Source: Listeria kieliensis (GTDB taxonomy: Bacteria; Bacillota; Bacilli; Lactobacillales; Listeriaceae). Taken from it: a DNA stretch of 64,000 nt. The stretch is from positions 248,001 through 312,000 of the forward strand of contig NZ_LARY01000001.1 of the NCBI RefSeq assembly GCF_003369925.1. The letters run 5' to 3'. Made by a program: the position numbers and the translations under genes. Shown in pieces: positions 33,515 through 41,983 of the stretch. The notes beneath the pieces were generated by a model that ran no database searches, was not told the origin of the DNA, and worked only from the letters and a program-made list of their open reading frames with translations. Numbering within the stretch: the stretch's first letter is position 1; each line of letters starts with the position of its first letter.

Positions 33515-35977
33515 ATGCACAAAAAGTATAAGGACAATGTGAAAAAGGGCGCAGTAGCTCTACTTGCTGCTGTGACAGTTGGAAGCACTTTCTTACCTGC
33601 AACAGGGTTTGCACAAGAAGTTAAGCACTCACAACCAAGTATGGCTTCTGAAAAACAAATTTTGGATGAAGGAAAAGCAAAAGCAGCCCAAATTCAGTTA
33701 ACTGAAGGACAAAAAAGAGAAGCTCAAGCGAATGCAAGAATTCTGCATTCTACAGCTGACACGAGTATTACAACTTTGATGCTTCAGCGACGAAATACTT
33801 CATATAATGAAAAAACTGAATTTGCTTACACGCCTTCAGTTAATCAAACTAGTCCATATGAAGCAGGGACGTTGACTGCTTATGGAAGAGTACCTTTACA
33901 AGGGAATGTATTAAACAGAAGTATTTTACCAACAAACGGAGCAGAACATATCAAAAATTTCCGTGAAGGAAACTATGGCGCACGGGTCAATCTTGTTTTC
34001 CCTAAAGGGGTAGACGCTAGAGCGATGATTGACACAATTGATTGGCCAGCTTCCCAAGCAAGTACAAAAGACGACTTTTATATTAAAGCAATTGGGATTC
34101 CTACACCGATTCATTTGAATTGGGGATTGACTTGGGATCGCTCTTCGATTCAGTTAAATCCAAATGCTCCAAATGAATTTTCAATCTTACTTAGAGGGAT
34201 CAAACGCTCAGAAGTAACAAATGCAGAATGGAACAAATATAATCCACTCGTAACAGAAGGTGCATTAGCTTTAGTTGGCGCAATTCCTGGTGGCGGTATC
34301 CTTGGAAACATGGATGGCTGGGCTGAAGGAAAACTAAAATTTGATATGGCAAAATATAGTGGGAATACAGATGATATTACAAAAAACAAAGAGCTTACTG
34401 CTAAGCGCTTGTTCCCAGACAAATCACGTCATGCTAAGTTTACAATCAATCTTTTAGATCAGAATTCATTAATGGCTGGAGTTGGCGGCACAGGTGATAT
34501 TCGTCATGCGGTTGTCAAACAAGGCCATGAACATGATAATCCGCAAACTTCAAATGGAATTTCTACTTGGGATAGCTATTTGTCAATCTGGGATAATGAA
34601 GGAACTTACAATACGAACATGTCAGAAGAAGATTTGGTTCCGGGACAAAGAAATGCGTTACCTGGAGATTCAATCTTTAATCGCCAATTAACCGTGAAAA
34701 AAGGAGAAAACTTCAACGATTTCGCACCAAAAAGATTTGATCGAGTTATCAACTATTTCACGAAACAAGACATTACAGAAGGGCATATTGGCGAAGTCAA
34801 TGATGTGAGAGTTTCTCATACTCCTTCTAGAGTGCCGGATGGCAAGACCAATGTTACTTATTCAGGGGAAGTCAGTTATTTGAATGGAGAAAAGAGAGCT
34901 TTAATCCCTAACCGCTTGAGTGTAACCAATAATTCTAATTCTTCTTCTTCAAAAGGTAACATTTTCCCGAATGCATATAAAATCGGTGAAGCTAACATGA
35001 CAGGAGCCTATACAGGCGACGTTTCTTGGGTACGTTTGTATATTAACGGGACTTCAATTCGTAGTGGTGGCGCTTTTAATAATGGCCAATTTACTTTCTA
35101 TGCAGGTGGATTAAACATTCATCCAAGTGATCGTGTAACGTTCAACGCCTATGATAAAGATAACAATCTTCTTCAAGAAAATGTTCCGGTTCAAATTACT
35201 CAAGAATCAACACGCGGAACAATTAATCCGGTTGTCTATACACCTGGAGAAGCTACTTTAACGGGTTATTATACAGGCGATGTGTCTTTGGCTAAGCTTT
35301 ATGTGAACGGCTCTAATGTGTCTGTTGGTGGAACTTTCAACAGTAATGGTTCATTCTCTTACTATGTAGGAAACAAAATTAAAGCAGGCGATAGTGTATA
35401 TATCATTGCGCTTGATAAAAATGGGAAAGAACTCGACCGCAAGAATGTTCAAGTTGCAGCAGCTAGCACTTCTGGAACCATCTATCCGGTAACTTATACG
35501 GTAGGAACTTCGATGATCTCAGGTTCTTATACAGGTGATATCAGTTCGGCTCGTCTTTTTGTAAATGGTAGGTCAATTTCTTGGGGCGGCAATTTCGCTA
35601 ATGGTCAATTCTCTTACTATGTAAAATCGGATCAAATTAAACCAGGCGATATTGTTACATTAGAAGCTTATGACAAGAATGGTAAAAAATTAGATAGCAA
35701 ATTGGTCCCAGTTCATTCTAATTTGACAGGGGCATTTACTTTAGCAACTTATAAACTAGGAGACACAACAATCAAAGGAACTTTTAGTGGAGGCATTAGT
35801 ATTGCGAAGGTTTACGTTAACGGTCAACCACAAGCGTGGGGTGGTACTTTTGGTGGTGGCTCATTTAGCTATTACATCGGAAGAGATAAAATCCGAGCAT
35901 ACGACAATGTGACGATTGAAGGCTATGACAAAAACAATCAATTGCTAACGACAAAAAATGTAACAATTCTACCTTAA
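33515..35977 (+). CDS. Secreted protein, unknown N-terminal domain plus four Ig-like repeats
   Basis: 820 residues. Signal peptide 1-33 ends at GFAQE. The N-terminal domain (about 40-480) is close to that of the upstream gene, with RSILPTNGAEHIKNFREGNY, GAIPGGGILGNMDGW and STWDSYLSIWDNE kept. Four Ig-like repeats run to the very end (about 482-566, 567-651, 652-736, 737-820). Repeats 1 and 3 match repeats 1 and 2 of the neighbour; repeats 2 and 4 are extra. No anchor motif. AAGGAG lies 11 bases before the ATG. Adhesion is the usual guess for Ig-repeat proteins, but the N-terminal domain has no known function to me. Confidence 0.82.
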   Translation: MHKKYKDNVKKGAVALLAAVTVGSTFLPATGFAQEVKHSQPSMASEKQILDEGKAKAAQIQLTEGQKREAQANARILHSTADTSITTLMLQRRNTSYNEKTEFAYTPSVNQTSPYEAGTLTAYGRVPLQGNVLNRSILPTNGAEHIKNFREGNYGARVNLVFPKGVDARAMIDTIDWPASQASTKDDFYIKAIGIPTPIHLNWGLTWDRSSIQLNPNAPNEFSILLRGIKRSEVTNAEWNKYNPLVTEGALALVGAIPGGGILGNMDGWAEGKLKFDMAKYSGNTDDITKNKELTAKRLFPDKSRHAKFTINLLDQNSLMAGVGGTGDIRHAVVKQGHEHDNPQTSNGISTWDSYLSIWDNEGTYNTNMSEEDLVPGQRNALPGDSIFNRQLTVKKGENFNDFAPKRFDRVINYFTKQDITEGHIGEVNDVRVSHTPSRVPDGKTNVTYSGEVSYLNGEKRALIPNRLSVTNNSNSSSSKGNIFPNAYKIGEANMTGAYTGDVSWVRLYINGTSIRSGGAFNNGQFTFYAGGLNIHPSDRVTFNAYDKDNNLLQENVPVQITQESTRGTINPVVYTPGEATLTGYYTGDVSLAKLYVNGSNVSVGGTFNSNGSFSYYVGNKIKAGDSVYIIALDKNGKELDRKNVQVAAASTSGTIYPVTYTVGTSMISGSYTGDISSARLFVNGRSISWGGNFANGQFSYYVKSDQIKPGDIVTLEAYDKNGKKLDSKLVPVHSNLTGAFTLATYKLGDTTIKGTFSGGISIAKVYVNGQPQAWGGTFGGGSFSYYIGRDKIRAYDNVTIEGYDKNNQLLTTKNVTILP

Positions 35978-35994
35978 AGAAATGTTGCTATGGA

Positions 35995-36030
35995 GCTAAG
36001 CATCAAGGATTTTACTTGATGCTTAGCCTT
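35995..36030 (+). terminator. Terminator after the Ig-like gene pair
   Basis: GCTAAGCATCAAG (35995-36007) pairs perfectly with CTTGATGCTTAGC (36015-36027). The T tract is short (CTTT), so it may be leaky. Confidence 0.7.
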
Positions 36031-36051
36031 TAAAAGACTGGAGGAAATAAA

Positions 36052-36534
36052 TTGAAGAAATGGATAATGACTTTGAGTGCGCTTTTTCTAGTATTTTTAG
36101 CGGCTTGCTCAAATAGTGCGGAAACAAAAAATGATAAAACTGAATCAAAACAAACCGTAAAAAGTGGCTCGGAAAGTAACAATAGTGATTTAAATAAAGC
36201 CATTGTTGTGAATGGACTCGAACTTACGGTGAAGCAAAATAAAAGCAGTGAGATGAAAAAAGGAGAACAAACCAAAAAACTCTATAGTTTTACCGTGAAG
36301 GGGAGAAATGTTGGGAATACCAAGTCGGGATTAGGATCGATTGATTTTGTTTTAAAAACAAAAGATGACAAAGAAATTCAAATCGATGATTCATTAGAAA
36401 ATTTTGGGAATGAAATTTCTAAAGGAAAAGCAATTAGTGGACCAGTCTATTTTTCAGTAGCTGAAAAATTGAATGTACAAAAAATTGAATATAAACCAGA
36501 AGATAAAGTGCTAGCTTCTTGGGAAGTCAAATAA
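36052..36534 (+). CDS. Lipoprotein with DUF4352-like domain
   Basis: 160 residues from TTG, with GGAGG upstream. Lipobox FLAACSNS, Cys about residue 20. A charged linker (to about 60) leads to a beta-rich domain (about 61-160) with VNGLELTVKQNKSS, FTVKGRNVGNTKSGLGSIDF and SGPVYFSVAEKLNV, the usual shape of telokin-like DUF4352 domains. It would sit on the outer face of the membrane. It lies between the Ig-like genes and the exopolysaccharide operon; its partner is unknown. Confidence 0.78.
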   Translation: MKKWIMTLSALFLVFLAACSNSAETKNDKTESKQTVKSGSESNNSDLNKAIVVNGLELTVKQNKSSEMKKGEQTKKLYSFTVKGRNVGNTKSGLGSIDFVLKTKDDKEIQIDDSLENFGNEISKGKAISGPVYFSVAEKLNVQKIEYKPEDKVLASWEVK

Positions 36535-36595
36535 CGGAGAGCAAAGTTCCTAATGGAGAAATTAGGCTAATTTATATATGGAAGAAGTGTTTTTG

Positions 36596-37846
36596 TTGAA
36601 GATAACGACCATTGGCCTCGGCTATATCGGGTTACCAACTTCACTTATGTTTGCCAAACACGGAGCAGATGTAGTTGGTGTGGATATTTCTGAGCGAACA
36701 GTAGATTTTTTGAATAGCGGCAACGTACCAATTGAAGAGCCTGGACTTGAAGCTTATTTAAACAAAGCTCTTTCGGCGCATAAATTTAAAGCAAGTCTCA
36801 CGCCAGAAGCTGGAGATGTGTTTATTATCGCAGTCCCAACGCCTAATGTAGCAGGTGAATTTGGATGTGATTTGACGTATGTGAAGAAAGCTGTAAACGG
36901 GATATTGCCGCTTTTAGAAAAAGGAAATATTGTCATCATTGAATCTACCATTTCTCCGCGTACAACAGAAGATGTGATCAAGCCTTTGATTGAAAAAGAA
37001 GGCTTTCAAGTGGGAGAAGACATCTTTTTAGTTCACTGCCCAGAACGTGTTTTACCAGGAAATATTTTATATGAGCTTGTTTATAATAATCGGATCATTG
37101 GTGGCGTGACGGGAAAATGTACGGCAAAGGGGAAAGAAGTGTATGGAACTTTTGTGAAAGGGGAGTTGCTAGGCACAGCTGCAAGTGTTGCGGAACTATC
37201 AAAATTGATGGAAAACACTTACCGTGATGTCAATATTGCTCTTGCAAACGAACTCGTTCAAATTGGAGCGCGGCTAGATATTGATGCACTAAGCGTAATC
37301 GAAATGGCTAATAAGCATCCGCGTGTAAACATTCATCAACCGGGGCCAGGAGTCGGAGGGCACTGTTTAGCAGTCGATCCATATTTTATTGCTGCAGAAG
37401 TGCCGGAAGAGGCAAAGCTCATTTTGAGAGCCAGACAAATTAATCGACAGATGCCAGATTTTGTCATTCAAAAAGTGCTCGCAATTATGGCTGAAAATCA
37501 AGGTGAAACGATCACTATCTTGGGTCTTGCCTATAAAGGAAATGTGGACGATACGCGGGAAAGCCCAGCGATTCAAATTGCAGATAAGCTAAAGGCCTTG
37601 ACTAATTATCAGATTCGCACATTTGATCCTTTTGTAGCCAGTTCTAGTGCGAATAGCTTAGAATCGGCGCTTGATGAGAGTGATTTAGCACTTGTTTTAA
37701 CAGATCATGATGTATTTGAAAAAATACCGCAAAAAATAATTGCACGTATGCGCACTTCAATTTTATTTGATACAAAAAATTGTGTAAAAGAGACTGATGC
37801 CTTTAATAAAAGTTATAATCTTGGGAATATTTCTATTTTTAAATAA
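36596..37846 (+). CDS. UDP-N-acetyl-D-mannosamine dehydrogenase (WecC/Cap5O type)
   Basis: About 416 residues. NAD-binding TIGLGYIGLPTSLMFA at the start, AVPTPN and ESTISPRTT in the middle, the catalytic cysteine in GPGVGGHCLAVDPYF, and the C-terminal domain with LGLAYKGNVDDTRESPA. It oxidises UDP-ManNAc to UDP-ManNAcA in two NAD-dependent steps. The sequence is of the ManNAc rather than glucose type, by overall pattern. TTG at 36596 follows GGAAGAAG by 8 bases; ATG at 36578 is an alternative. No UDP-GlcNAc 2-epimerase gene is in the cluster, so UDP-ManNAc would come from elsewhere. Confidence 0.88.
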   Translation: MKITTIGLGYIGLPTSLMFAKHGADVVGVDISERTVDFLNSGNVPIEEPGLEAYLNKALSAHKFKASLTPEAGDVFIIAVPTPNVAGEFGCDLTYVKKAVNGILPLLEKGNIVIIESTISPRTTEDVIKPLIEKEGFQVGEDIFLVHCPERVLPGNILYELVYNNRIIGGVTGKCTAKGKEVYGTFVKGELLGTAASVAELSKLMENTYRDVNIALANELVQIGARLDIDALSVIEMANKHPRVNIHQPGPGVGGHCLAVDPYFIAAEVPEEAKLILRARQINRQMPDFVIQKVLAIMAENQGETITILGLAYKGNVDDTRESPAIQIADKLKALTNYQIRTFDPFVASSSANSLESALDESDLALVLTDHDVFEKIPQKIIARMRTSILFDTKNCVKETDAFNKSYNLGNISIFK

Positions 37847-37881
37847 ATTTATTTGAATGATAGATAAATTAGGAGAACGAC

Positions 37882-38598
37882 ATGAATGAACAAATTAGTT
37901 TGAAAAAAATGATACTTGCGATACAAAAAAACATTTGGTGGCTTGTTGGAATCATTGGAGTTACAGTGCTTGGCATGCTCATCTATCTGGAATATATTGC
38001 CGCACCGATTTATCAAGAAAACACCCAAATTTTAGTGAATCAGTCTGAAAGAGAAAAAAAGAATAGCCTTGATTCACAAACTGTAGAAGCGGACTTACAA
38101 CTCGTCAACACGTATAGCGCGATTATTTTAAGCCCGCGTATTTTAAATGCAGTTGAACATGACTTAGGAAATCAGTATGACGCACAAGAACTCGCAGAGA
38201 AAATACAAGTTAAAAATGCTACTAATTCGCAGGTTATTAATATAGCTGTAGAAGATCCAGATCCTCAGATTGCGGCTCAAATTGCGAATTCCACTGCTCA
38301 AATTTTTACAGAAGAGCTGCCGAAAATTATGAAAATCGATAATGTCACGACTTTATCAGAAGCAAAAATTTCAGGTAGAGAGAAGCCTGTCGCTCCAAGG
38401 AAGACTTTAATGATGACACTGGCATTTTTTGTCGGGATTCTCTTTTCGTTCGGTTTCGTTTTTATCAAATTATTGCTGGACCGGACGTTTACTTCATCCG
38501 ATGAAGTTGAAGAGTTTTTGGGATTAACAGTGTTAGGAGAAGTTTGTGCATTTCAAAATGACGATCTTCCTTCTAAAAACATAAAGGGAGGCGAATAA
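37882..38598 (+). CDS. Wzz/YveK-type polysaccharide co-polymerase
   Basis: 238 residues. Two membrane helices (about 20-40 and 172-192) bracket an extracytoplasmic domain. The proline-containing approach to the second helix (SGREKPVAPRKTLMM) is typical of chain-length regulators. In Gram-positives this protein activates the separate BY-kinase encoded next, and together they set polymer length. Lies 6 bases before the kinase gene. Confidence 0.9.
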   Translation: MNEQISLKKMILAIQKNIWWLVGIIGVTVLGMLIYLEYIAAPIYQENTQILVNQSEREKKNSLDSQTVEADLQLVNTYSAIILSPRILNAVEHDLGNQYDAQELAEKIQVKNATNSQVINIAVEDPDPQIAAQIANSTAQIFTEELPKIMKIDNVTTLSEAKISGREKPVAPRKTLMMTLAFFVGILFSFGFVFIKLLLDRTFTSSDEVEEFLGLTVLGEVCAFQNDDLPSKNIKGGE

Positions 38599-38604
38599 AT
38601 ACTC

Positions 38605-39270
38605 ATGCTTCGATCAAACCAAACTGGCAAGAAACAACTAAAAGAAGACTATTCGATAATTAGTGAGCAGTTTAAATTAATTCGAACGGGCATTGATTTT
38701 TCGGAGATTGACACAAAAAAACAAGTGATTCTAATTACTTCACCAGAAAGTGGCACGGGAAAGTCGACAATTGCTTCTCATTTAGCAGTCGCCTACGCAG
38801 AAAAAGGCGTGCGGACCCTTTTAATTGATGCAGATTTAAGAAAACCTACACAGCACAAACGTTTTTCTAAGAATCTATACACGGGATTATCAAATGTCAT
38901 AACTGGCGCGATCAGTTTGGAAGAAAGTTTGCAAAAAGTAGTATTAAAAAATTCATCGCTTTCGATTTTGACAAGTGGCTCCATTCCGCCGAATCCAAAT
39001 GATTTACTTGCTTCCACAAAAATGAAGGATTTAATCACAAAGTTAAGAGGATCATTCGACAAGATTATTATTGATACGCCGCCTGTCACAGTTGTTTCAG
39101 ATGCGCTCGTTTTAATCGATTCGCTAGACGGGGTGATACTGGTGTGCAGGTATCACAAAACGCTAAGAGAAAATGCCAAACGAGCCGTGATTCAATTGCA
39201 ACGCTCGAAAACAAAATTGTTGGGCATTATTTTAAACGGTACAAAGAATGCAAAAAAATATGATTACTAG
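38605..39270 (+). CDS. BY-kinase, capsule/exopolysaccharide tyrosine kinase (Wze/CpsD type)
   Basis: 221 residues. Walker A SPESGTGKSTIASHLA, Walker A' LLIDADLRKPTQHK and Walker B IIIDTPPVTVV, the defining motifs of bacterial tyrosine kinases. The C-terminal tyrosine cluster is minimal: only KKYDY. It cycles between phosphorylated and free states to control the Wzz-Wzy machinery. No dedicated PHP-type phosphatase gene lies in the cluster; the LMW phosphatase at 27473 is the nearest candidate. Confidence 0.92.
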   Translation: MLRSNQTGKKQLKEDYSIISEQFKLIRTGIDFSEIDTKKQVILITSPESGTGKSTIASHLAVAYAEKGVRTLLIDADLRKPTQHKRFSKNLYTGLSNVITGAISLEESLQKVVLKNSSLSILTSGSIPPNPNDLLASTKMKDLITKLRGSFDKIIIDTPPVTVVSDALVLIDSLDGVILVCRYHKTLRENAKRAVIQLQRSKTKLLGIILNGTKNAKKYDY

Positions 39271-39282
39271 GGAGTGGGATTC

Positions 39283-39933
39283 GTGGAACAAAGTAAGGCT
39301 AATTTATTGTTTCAAGAAAAGGAAAGTACAGACTATATAAAATGGAAAACGCGTGTCGGCAAAATTCTAAGTTTGCTAGCATTGCTACTGCTTTCCCCCT
39401 TGTTTCTTCTGATTGCTTTGAGCATAAAAATCACAGACTGGAAGGCACCTGTTTTTTTCAAACAAGAACGTGTTGGGAAAAATGGACAAACCTTTTATAT
39501 GTATAAGTTTCGAACGATGCATACAGATGCCGAAGAACAGCTTGAAAAATATTTAAGCCAAAATGAAATTGCGGGTGCGATGTTTAAGATGAAAAAAGAT
39601 CCACGTGTCACAAAAATGGGACGTTTGCTTAGAAAAACGAGTTTAGATGAATTACCGCAAATTTGGAATGTCGTAAAAGGAGATATGAGTTTGGTTGGTC
39701 CTAGGCCACCTTTACCACGAGAAGTGGCTATTTACTCCGCTTACGATAAGCAACGCTTACTCATTACACCCGGTTGTACGGGGTTGTGGCAAGTCAGTGG
39801 TCGAAATGAATTGAGCTTTGAAGAAATGGTAGAACTCGATTTGTGCTATATCGCTAATCTTTCTTGGAAACTCGATTTTAAAATTTTGTGTAAGACGTTT
39901 GTCGTCCTACTGATTCCAAGAGGTGCTTACTAA
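39283..39933 (+). CDS. Priming undecaprenyl-phosphate sugar-1-phosphate transferase
   Basis: 216 residues. One N-terminal membrane segment (about 28-48) precedes the bacterial sugar transferase domain with QERVGKNGQTFYMYKFRTMH, RKTSLDELPQIWNVVKGDMS and LVGPRPPLPREV. It places the first sugar phosphate on undecaprenyl phosphate at the inner face. The sugar (Glc, Gal or an N-acetylated one) cannot be told. GTG at 39283 follows TAGGGAG by 8 bases; GTG at 39274 overlaps that site. Confidence 0.9.
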   Translation: MEQSKANLLFQEKESTDYIKWKTRVGKILSLLALLLLSPLFLLIALSIKITDWKAPVFFKQERVGKNGQTFYMYKFRTMHTDAEEQLEKYLSQNEIAGAMFKMKKDPRVTKMGRLLRKTSLDELPQIWNVVKGDMSLVGPRPPLPREVAIYSAYDKQRLLITPGCTGLWQVSGRNELSFEEMVELDLCYIANLSWKLDFKILCKTFVVLLIPRGAY

Positions 39934-39935
39934 CA

Positions 39936-40712
39936 ATGCAGGGAAAACGTATCCATTTGCTTGGAAGTCCTTTAGATTTGCTGACAATGGCTGAAACTCT
40001 TTTACAAATTGAAAAGCTGATTTTAAATCAAAAGCCAAGTCAACACGTGGTCATTAATGCAAGCAAAATCAATTTGATGGCGGAAAATGAAGAGCTACAA
40101 GCGATTATCGAAGAAAGCCCACTTGTAAATGCCGATGGGCAGTCTATTGTCTGGGCGGCAAGGTTTTTAGGATACCCGGTTCCTGAACGCGTGACTGGGA
40201 TCGATTTATTTGAAAGCTTGGTTACTCGAGCAGCTGAAAAAGGATGGCGAGTTTACTATTTTGGTGCAGCAGAAGGAATTGTCCAAACTGTTGTGGAAAA
40301 ACATCAAATGGAGTATCCCAATTTAGTCATTGCAGGATATCGAAATGGCTATTTTGAAGAAGATGAATCAAACCAAATTGCTCAGCAAATACGGGAAAGT
40401 CAAGCCGACATTTTATTTGTAGCTTTTTCCTCACCTAAAAAAGAATTTTGGATACATGCGCATAAGGAGGAGATGCAAGTTCCTTTTGTGATGGGGGTTG
40501 GGGGAAGCTTTGATGTGATTGCTGGCAAGACAAAGCGGGCTCCAAAATGGATGCAAAAAACAGGTTTAGAGTGGTTTTACCGCTTCATCCAAGAACCAAG
40601 AAGAATGTTTAAACGCTATCTTATCGGTAATTTTCGCTTTCTAACACTTGTGTTTCGCGAGAAAAGAAAACAAAGAGGAGCTATTCAAAAAGGTGAAAAA
40701 AATTCCAAGTAA
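39936..40712 (+). CDS. WecG/TagA/CpsF-family glycosyltransferase
   Basis: 258 residues of the GT26 family, with HVVINASKINLMAEN, NADGQSIVWAARFLG, RVTGIDLFESL, the nucleotide-sugar loop YFGAAEG and GGSFDVIAGKTKRAP. TagA members transfer ManNAc and WecG members transfer ManNAcA onto a lipid-linked sugar. With a UDP-ManNAc dehydrogenase in the same operon, ManNAcA is the likelier donor here (inference). It is probably the second transferase of the repeat unit. Confidence 0.9.
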   Translation: MQGKRIHLLGSPLDLLTMAETLLQIEKLILNQKPSQHVVINASKINLMAENEELQAIIEESPLVNADGQSIVWAARFLGYPVPERVTGIDLFESLVTRAAEKGWRVYYFGAAEGIVQTVVEKHQMEYPNLVIAGYRNGYFEEDESNQIAQQIRESQADILFVAFSSPKKEFWIHAHKEEMQVPFVMGVGGSFDVIAGKTKRAPKWMQKTGLEWFYRFIQEPRRMFKRYLIGNFRFLTLVFREKRKQRGAIQKGEKNSK

Positions 40713-41979
40713 TATCATTTTTTTTATAGGGTTAACCATCATATTTCCCTTAGTGGATTGTGTCAATGGTTTTCTTTTGAGCAGCCATATCAACCTGCCA
40801 ATTGGCATATTTTACAGGGCTTTTTATTTTCTTTATTTACTAGTCGCTATTTTTTCTTATGGCTTTCCGAGAAAATTTTATACGTTCTTAACGGTACAAT
40901 GCCTTTTAGGATGCTTTTTAATTATTCTTTTCCAAAATGTAGTGTTACAAAATCCTTTTTCTTTACTCGTGAGTGATTTAGTGACCATCATCAAATTTTC
41001 TCTCTGGCTGCTTATTCCTTATTACATTTATCAAAGACGAGAAGAGTTCCGCAACATCAATTATAGCGATTTATTTCTGTTTATTAGTTTGTTTCTCGTA
41101 CTCGGGCTGTTCATTCCTTACGCGCTTGACATGGGGCATTATACGTATGCAAACAGCAATGCGGGGTATAAGGGCTTCTTTTTTGCTACAAACGATATAA
41201 CCATAGCTTTTATGATTGCGACAATTTTTACGGGAAGAGCCGTGACTTTGTCGATTGTGAATAAAAGAAAATGGGCTTCTCTTTTTTTACTTCTTTTATA
41301 TTTGGGGTTACTGAGTAGTTTACTGCTTATCAGTACCAAAACGGGTGTTGTTTTTGGAGTGATTTACACGATTGCACTATTGATTGATTTCTTGTTTTTT
41401 GAAAAAAAGATTCAGTCGATTTACCGAATATTTATGGTGAGTTTATTCACAGTTTCGATTGCCTGCTTGATTTTTGTAGGAAAAGACTTCATTATCGGTG
41501 CCATTTCTGGAACTTATGCAAGAATTACTTATTTCTATCATTTATATGATGGCAATTTAATACGCTTACTAACCAGTTCAAGAAGTGAATATTTAAAGCT
41601 AGGCTTTCAAAGCTTTTGGGATTCAAGTAACCCTTTTAGCATTCCGTGGATCGGTTTTGGTTTTGAATATCGCTTGATCCATTTTGGTGGCGCTGGTGTG
41701 GGCGGCTTAATGGAGATGGATTTCTTTGATACTTTATTTGGGCTGGGCCTTATCGGGACTTTACTAGTTAACTCGGTTATTGGCTACTTTTTGATACTTT
41801 CTCTTCGCAGAAAGAATCTTTCGACCCATACGATTGCGCTAATCACCATTCTTTTATATAGCTTTTTTGCCGGACACGTTTTGTTTTCTGCTCTATGTAC
41901 GACTTTATTAGGGTTGATCTGCGGCGGAATTATGCTGACACACACGAGAAATGACCAACTTGGAAGAAGGAGAATGTAG
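40693..41979 (+). CDS. O-antigen polymerase-like membrane protein (Wzy)
   Basis: About 428 residues with ten or more membrane helices and a large loop around 290-345 (SGTYARITYFYHLYDG, SSRSEYLKLGFQSF), the usual pattern of Wzy polymerases. Wzy proteins show little sequence conservation, so the call rests on topology and position. GTG at 40693 has AGAGGAG 12 bases upstream and overlaps the previous gene by 20 bases. It would join lipid-linked repeat units at the outer face. Confidence 0.78.
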   Translation: MKKIPSNIIFFIGLTIIFPLVDCVNGFLLSSHINLPIGIFYRAFYFLYLLVAIFSYGFPRKFYTFLTVQCLLGCFLIILFQNVVLQNPFSLLVSDLVTIIKFSLWLLIPYYIYQRREEFRNINYSDLFLFISLFLVLGLFIPYALDMGHYTYANSNAGYKGFFFATNDITIAFMIATIFTGRAVTLSIVNKRKWASLFLLLLYLGLLSSLLLISTKTGVVFGVIYTIALLIDFLFFEKKIQSIYRIFMVSLFTVSIACLIFVGKDFIIGAISGTYARITYFYHLYDGNLIRLLTSSRSEYLKLGFQSFWDSSNPFSIPWIGFGFEYRLIHFGGAGVGGLMEMDFFDTLFGLGLIGTLLVNSVIGYFLILSLRRKNLSTHTIALITILLYSFFAGHVLFSALCTTLLGLICGGIMLTHTRNDQLGRRRM

Positions 41980-41983
41980 AATT

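Noticed and set aside
36578..36595. ATG at 36578 as the start of the UDP-ManNAc dehydrogenase
   Set aside because: The ribosome-site-like GGAAGAAG lies after this ATG and before the TTG at 36596, which gives the usual short N-terminus; kept only as an alternative.
41951..41983. Earlier start of the acyltransferase gene
   Set aside because: It lies inside the wzy coding sequence and lacks a ribosome site; ATG at 41984 follows AAGGAG and gives the normal family start.
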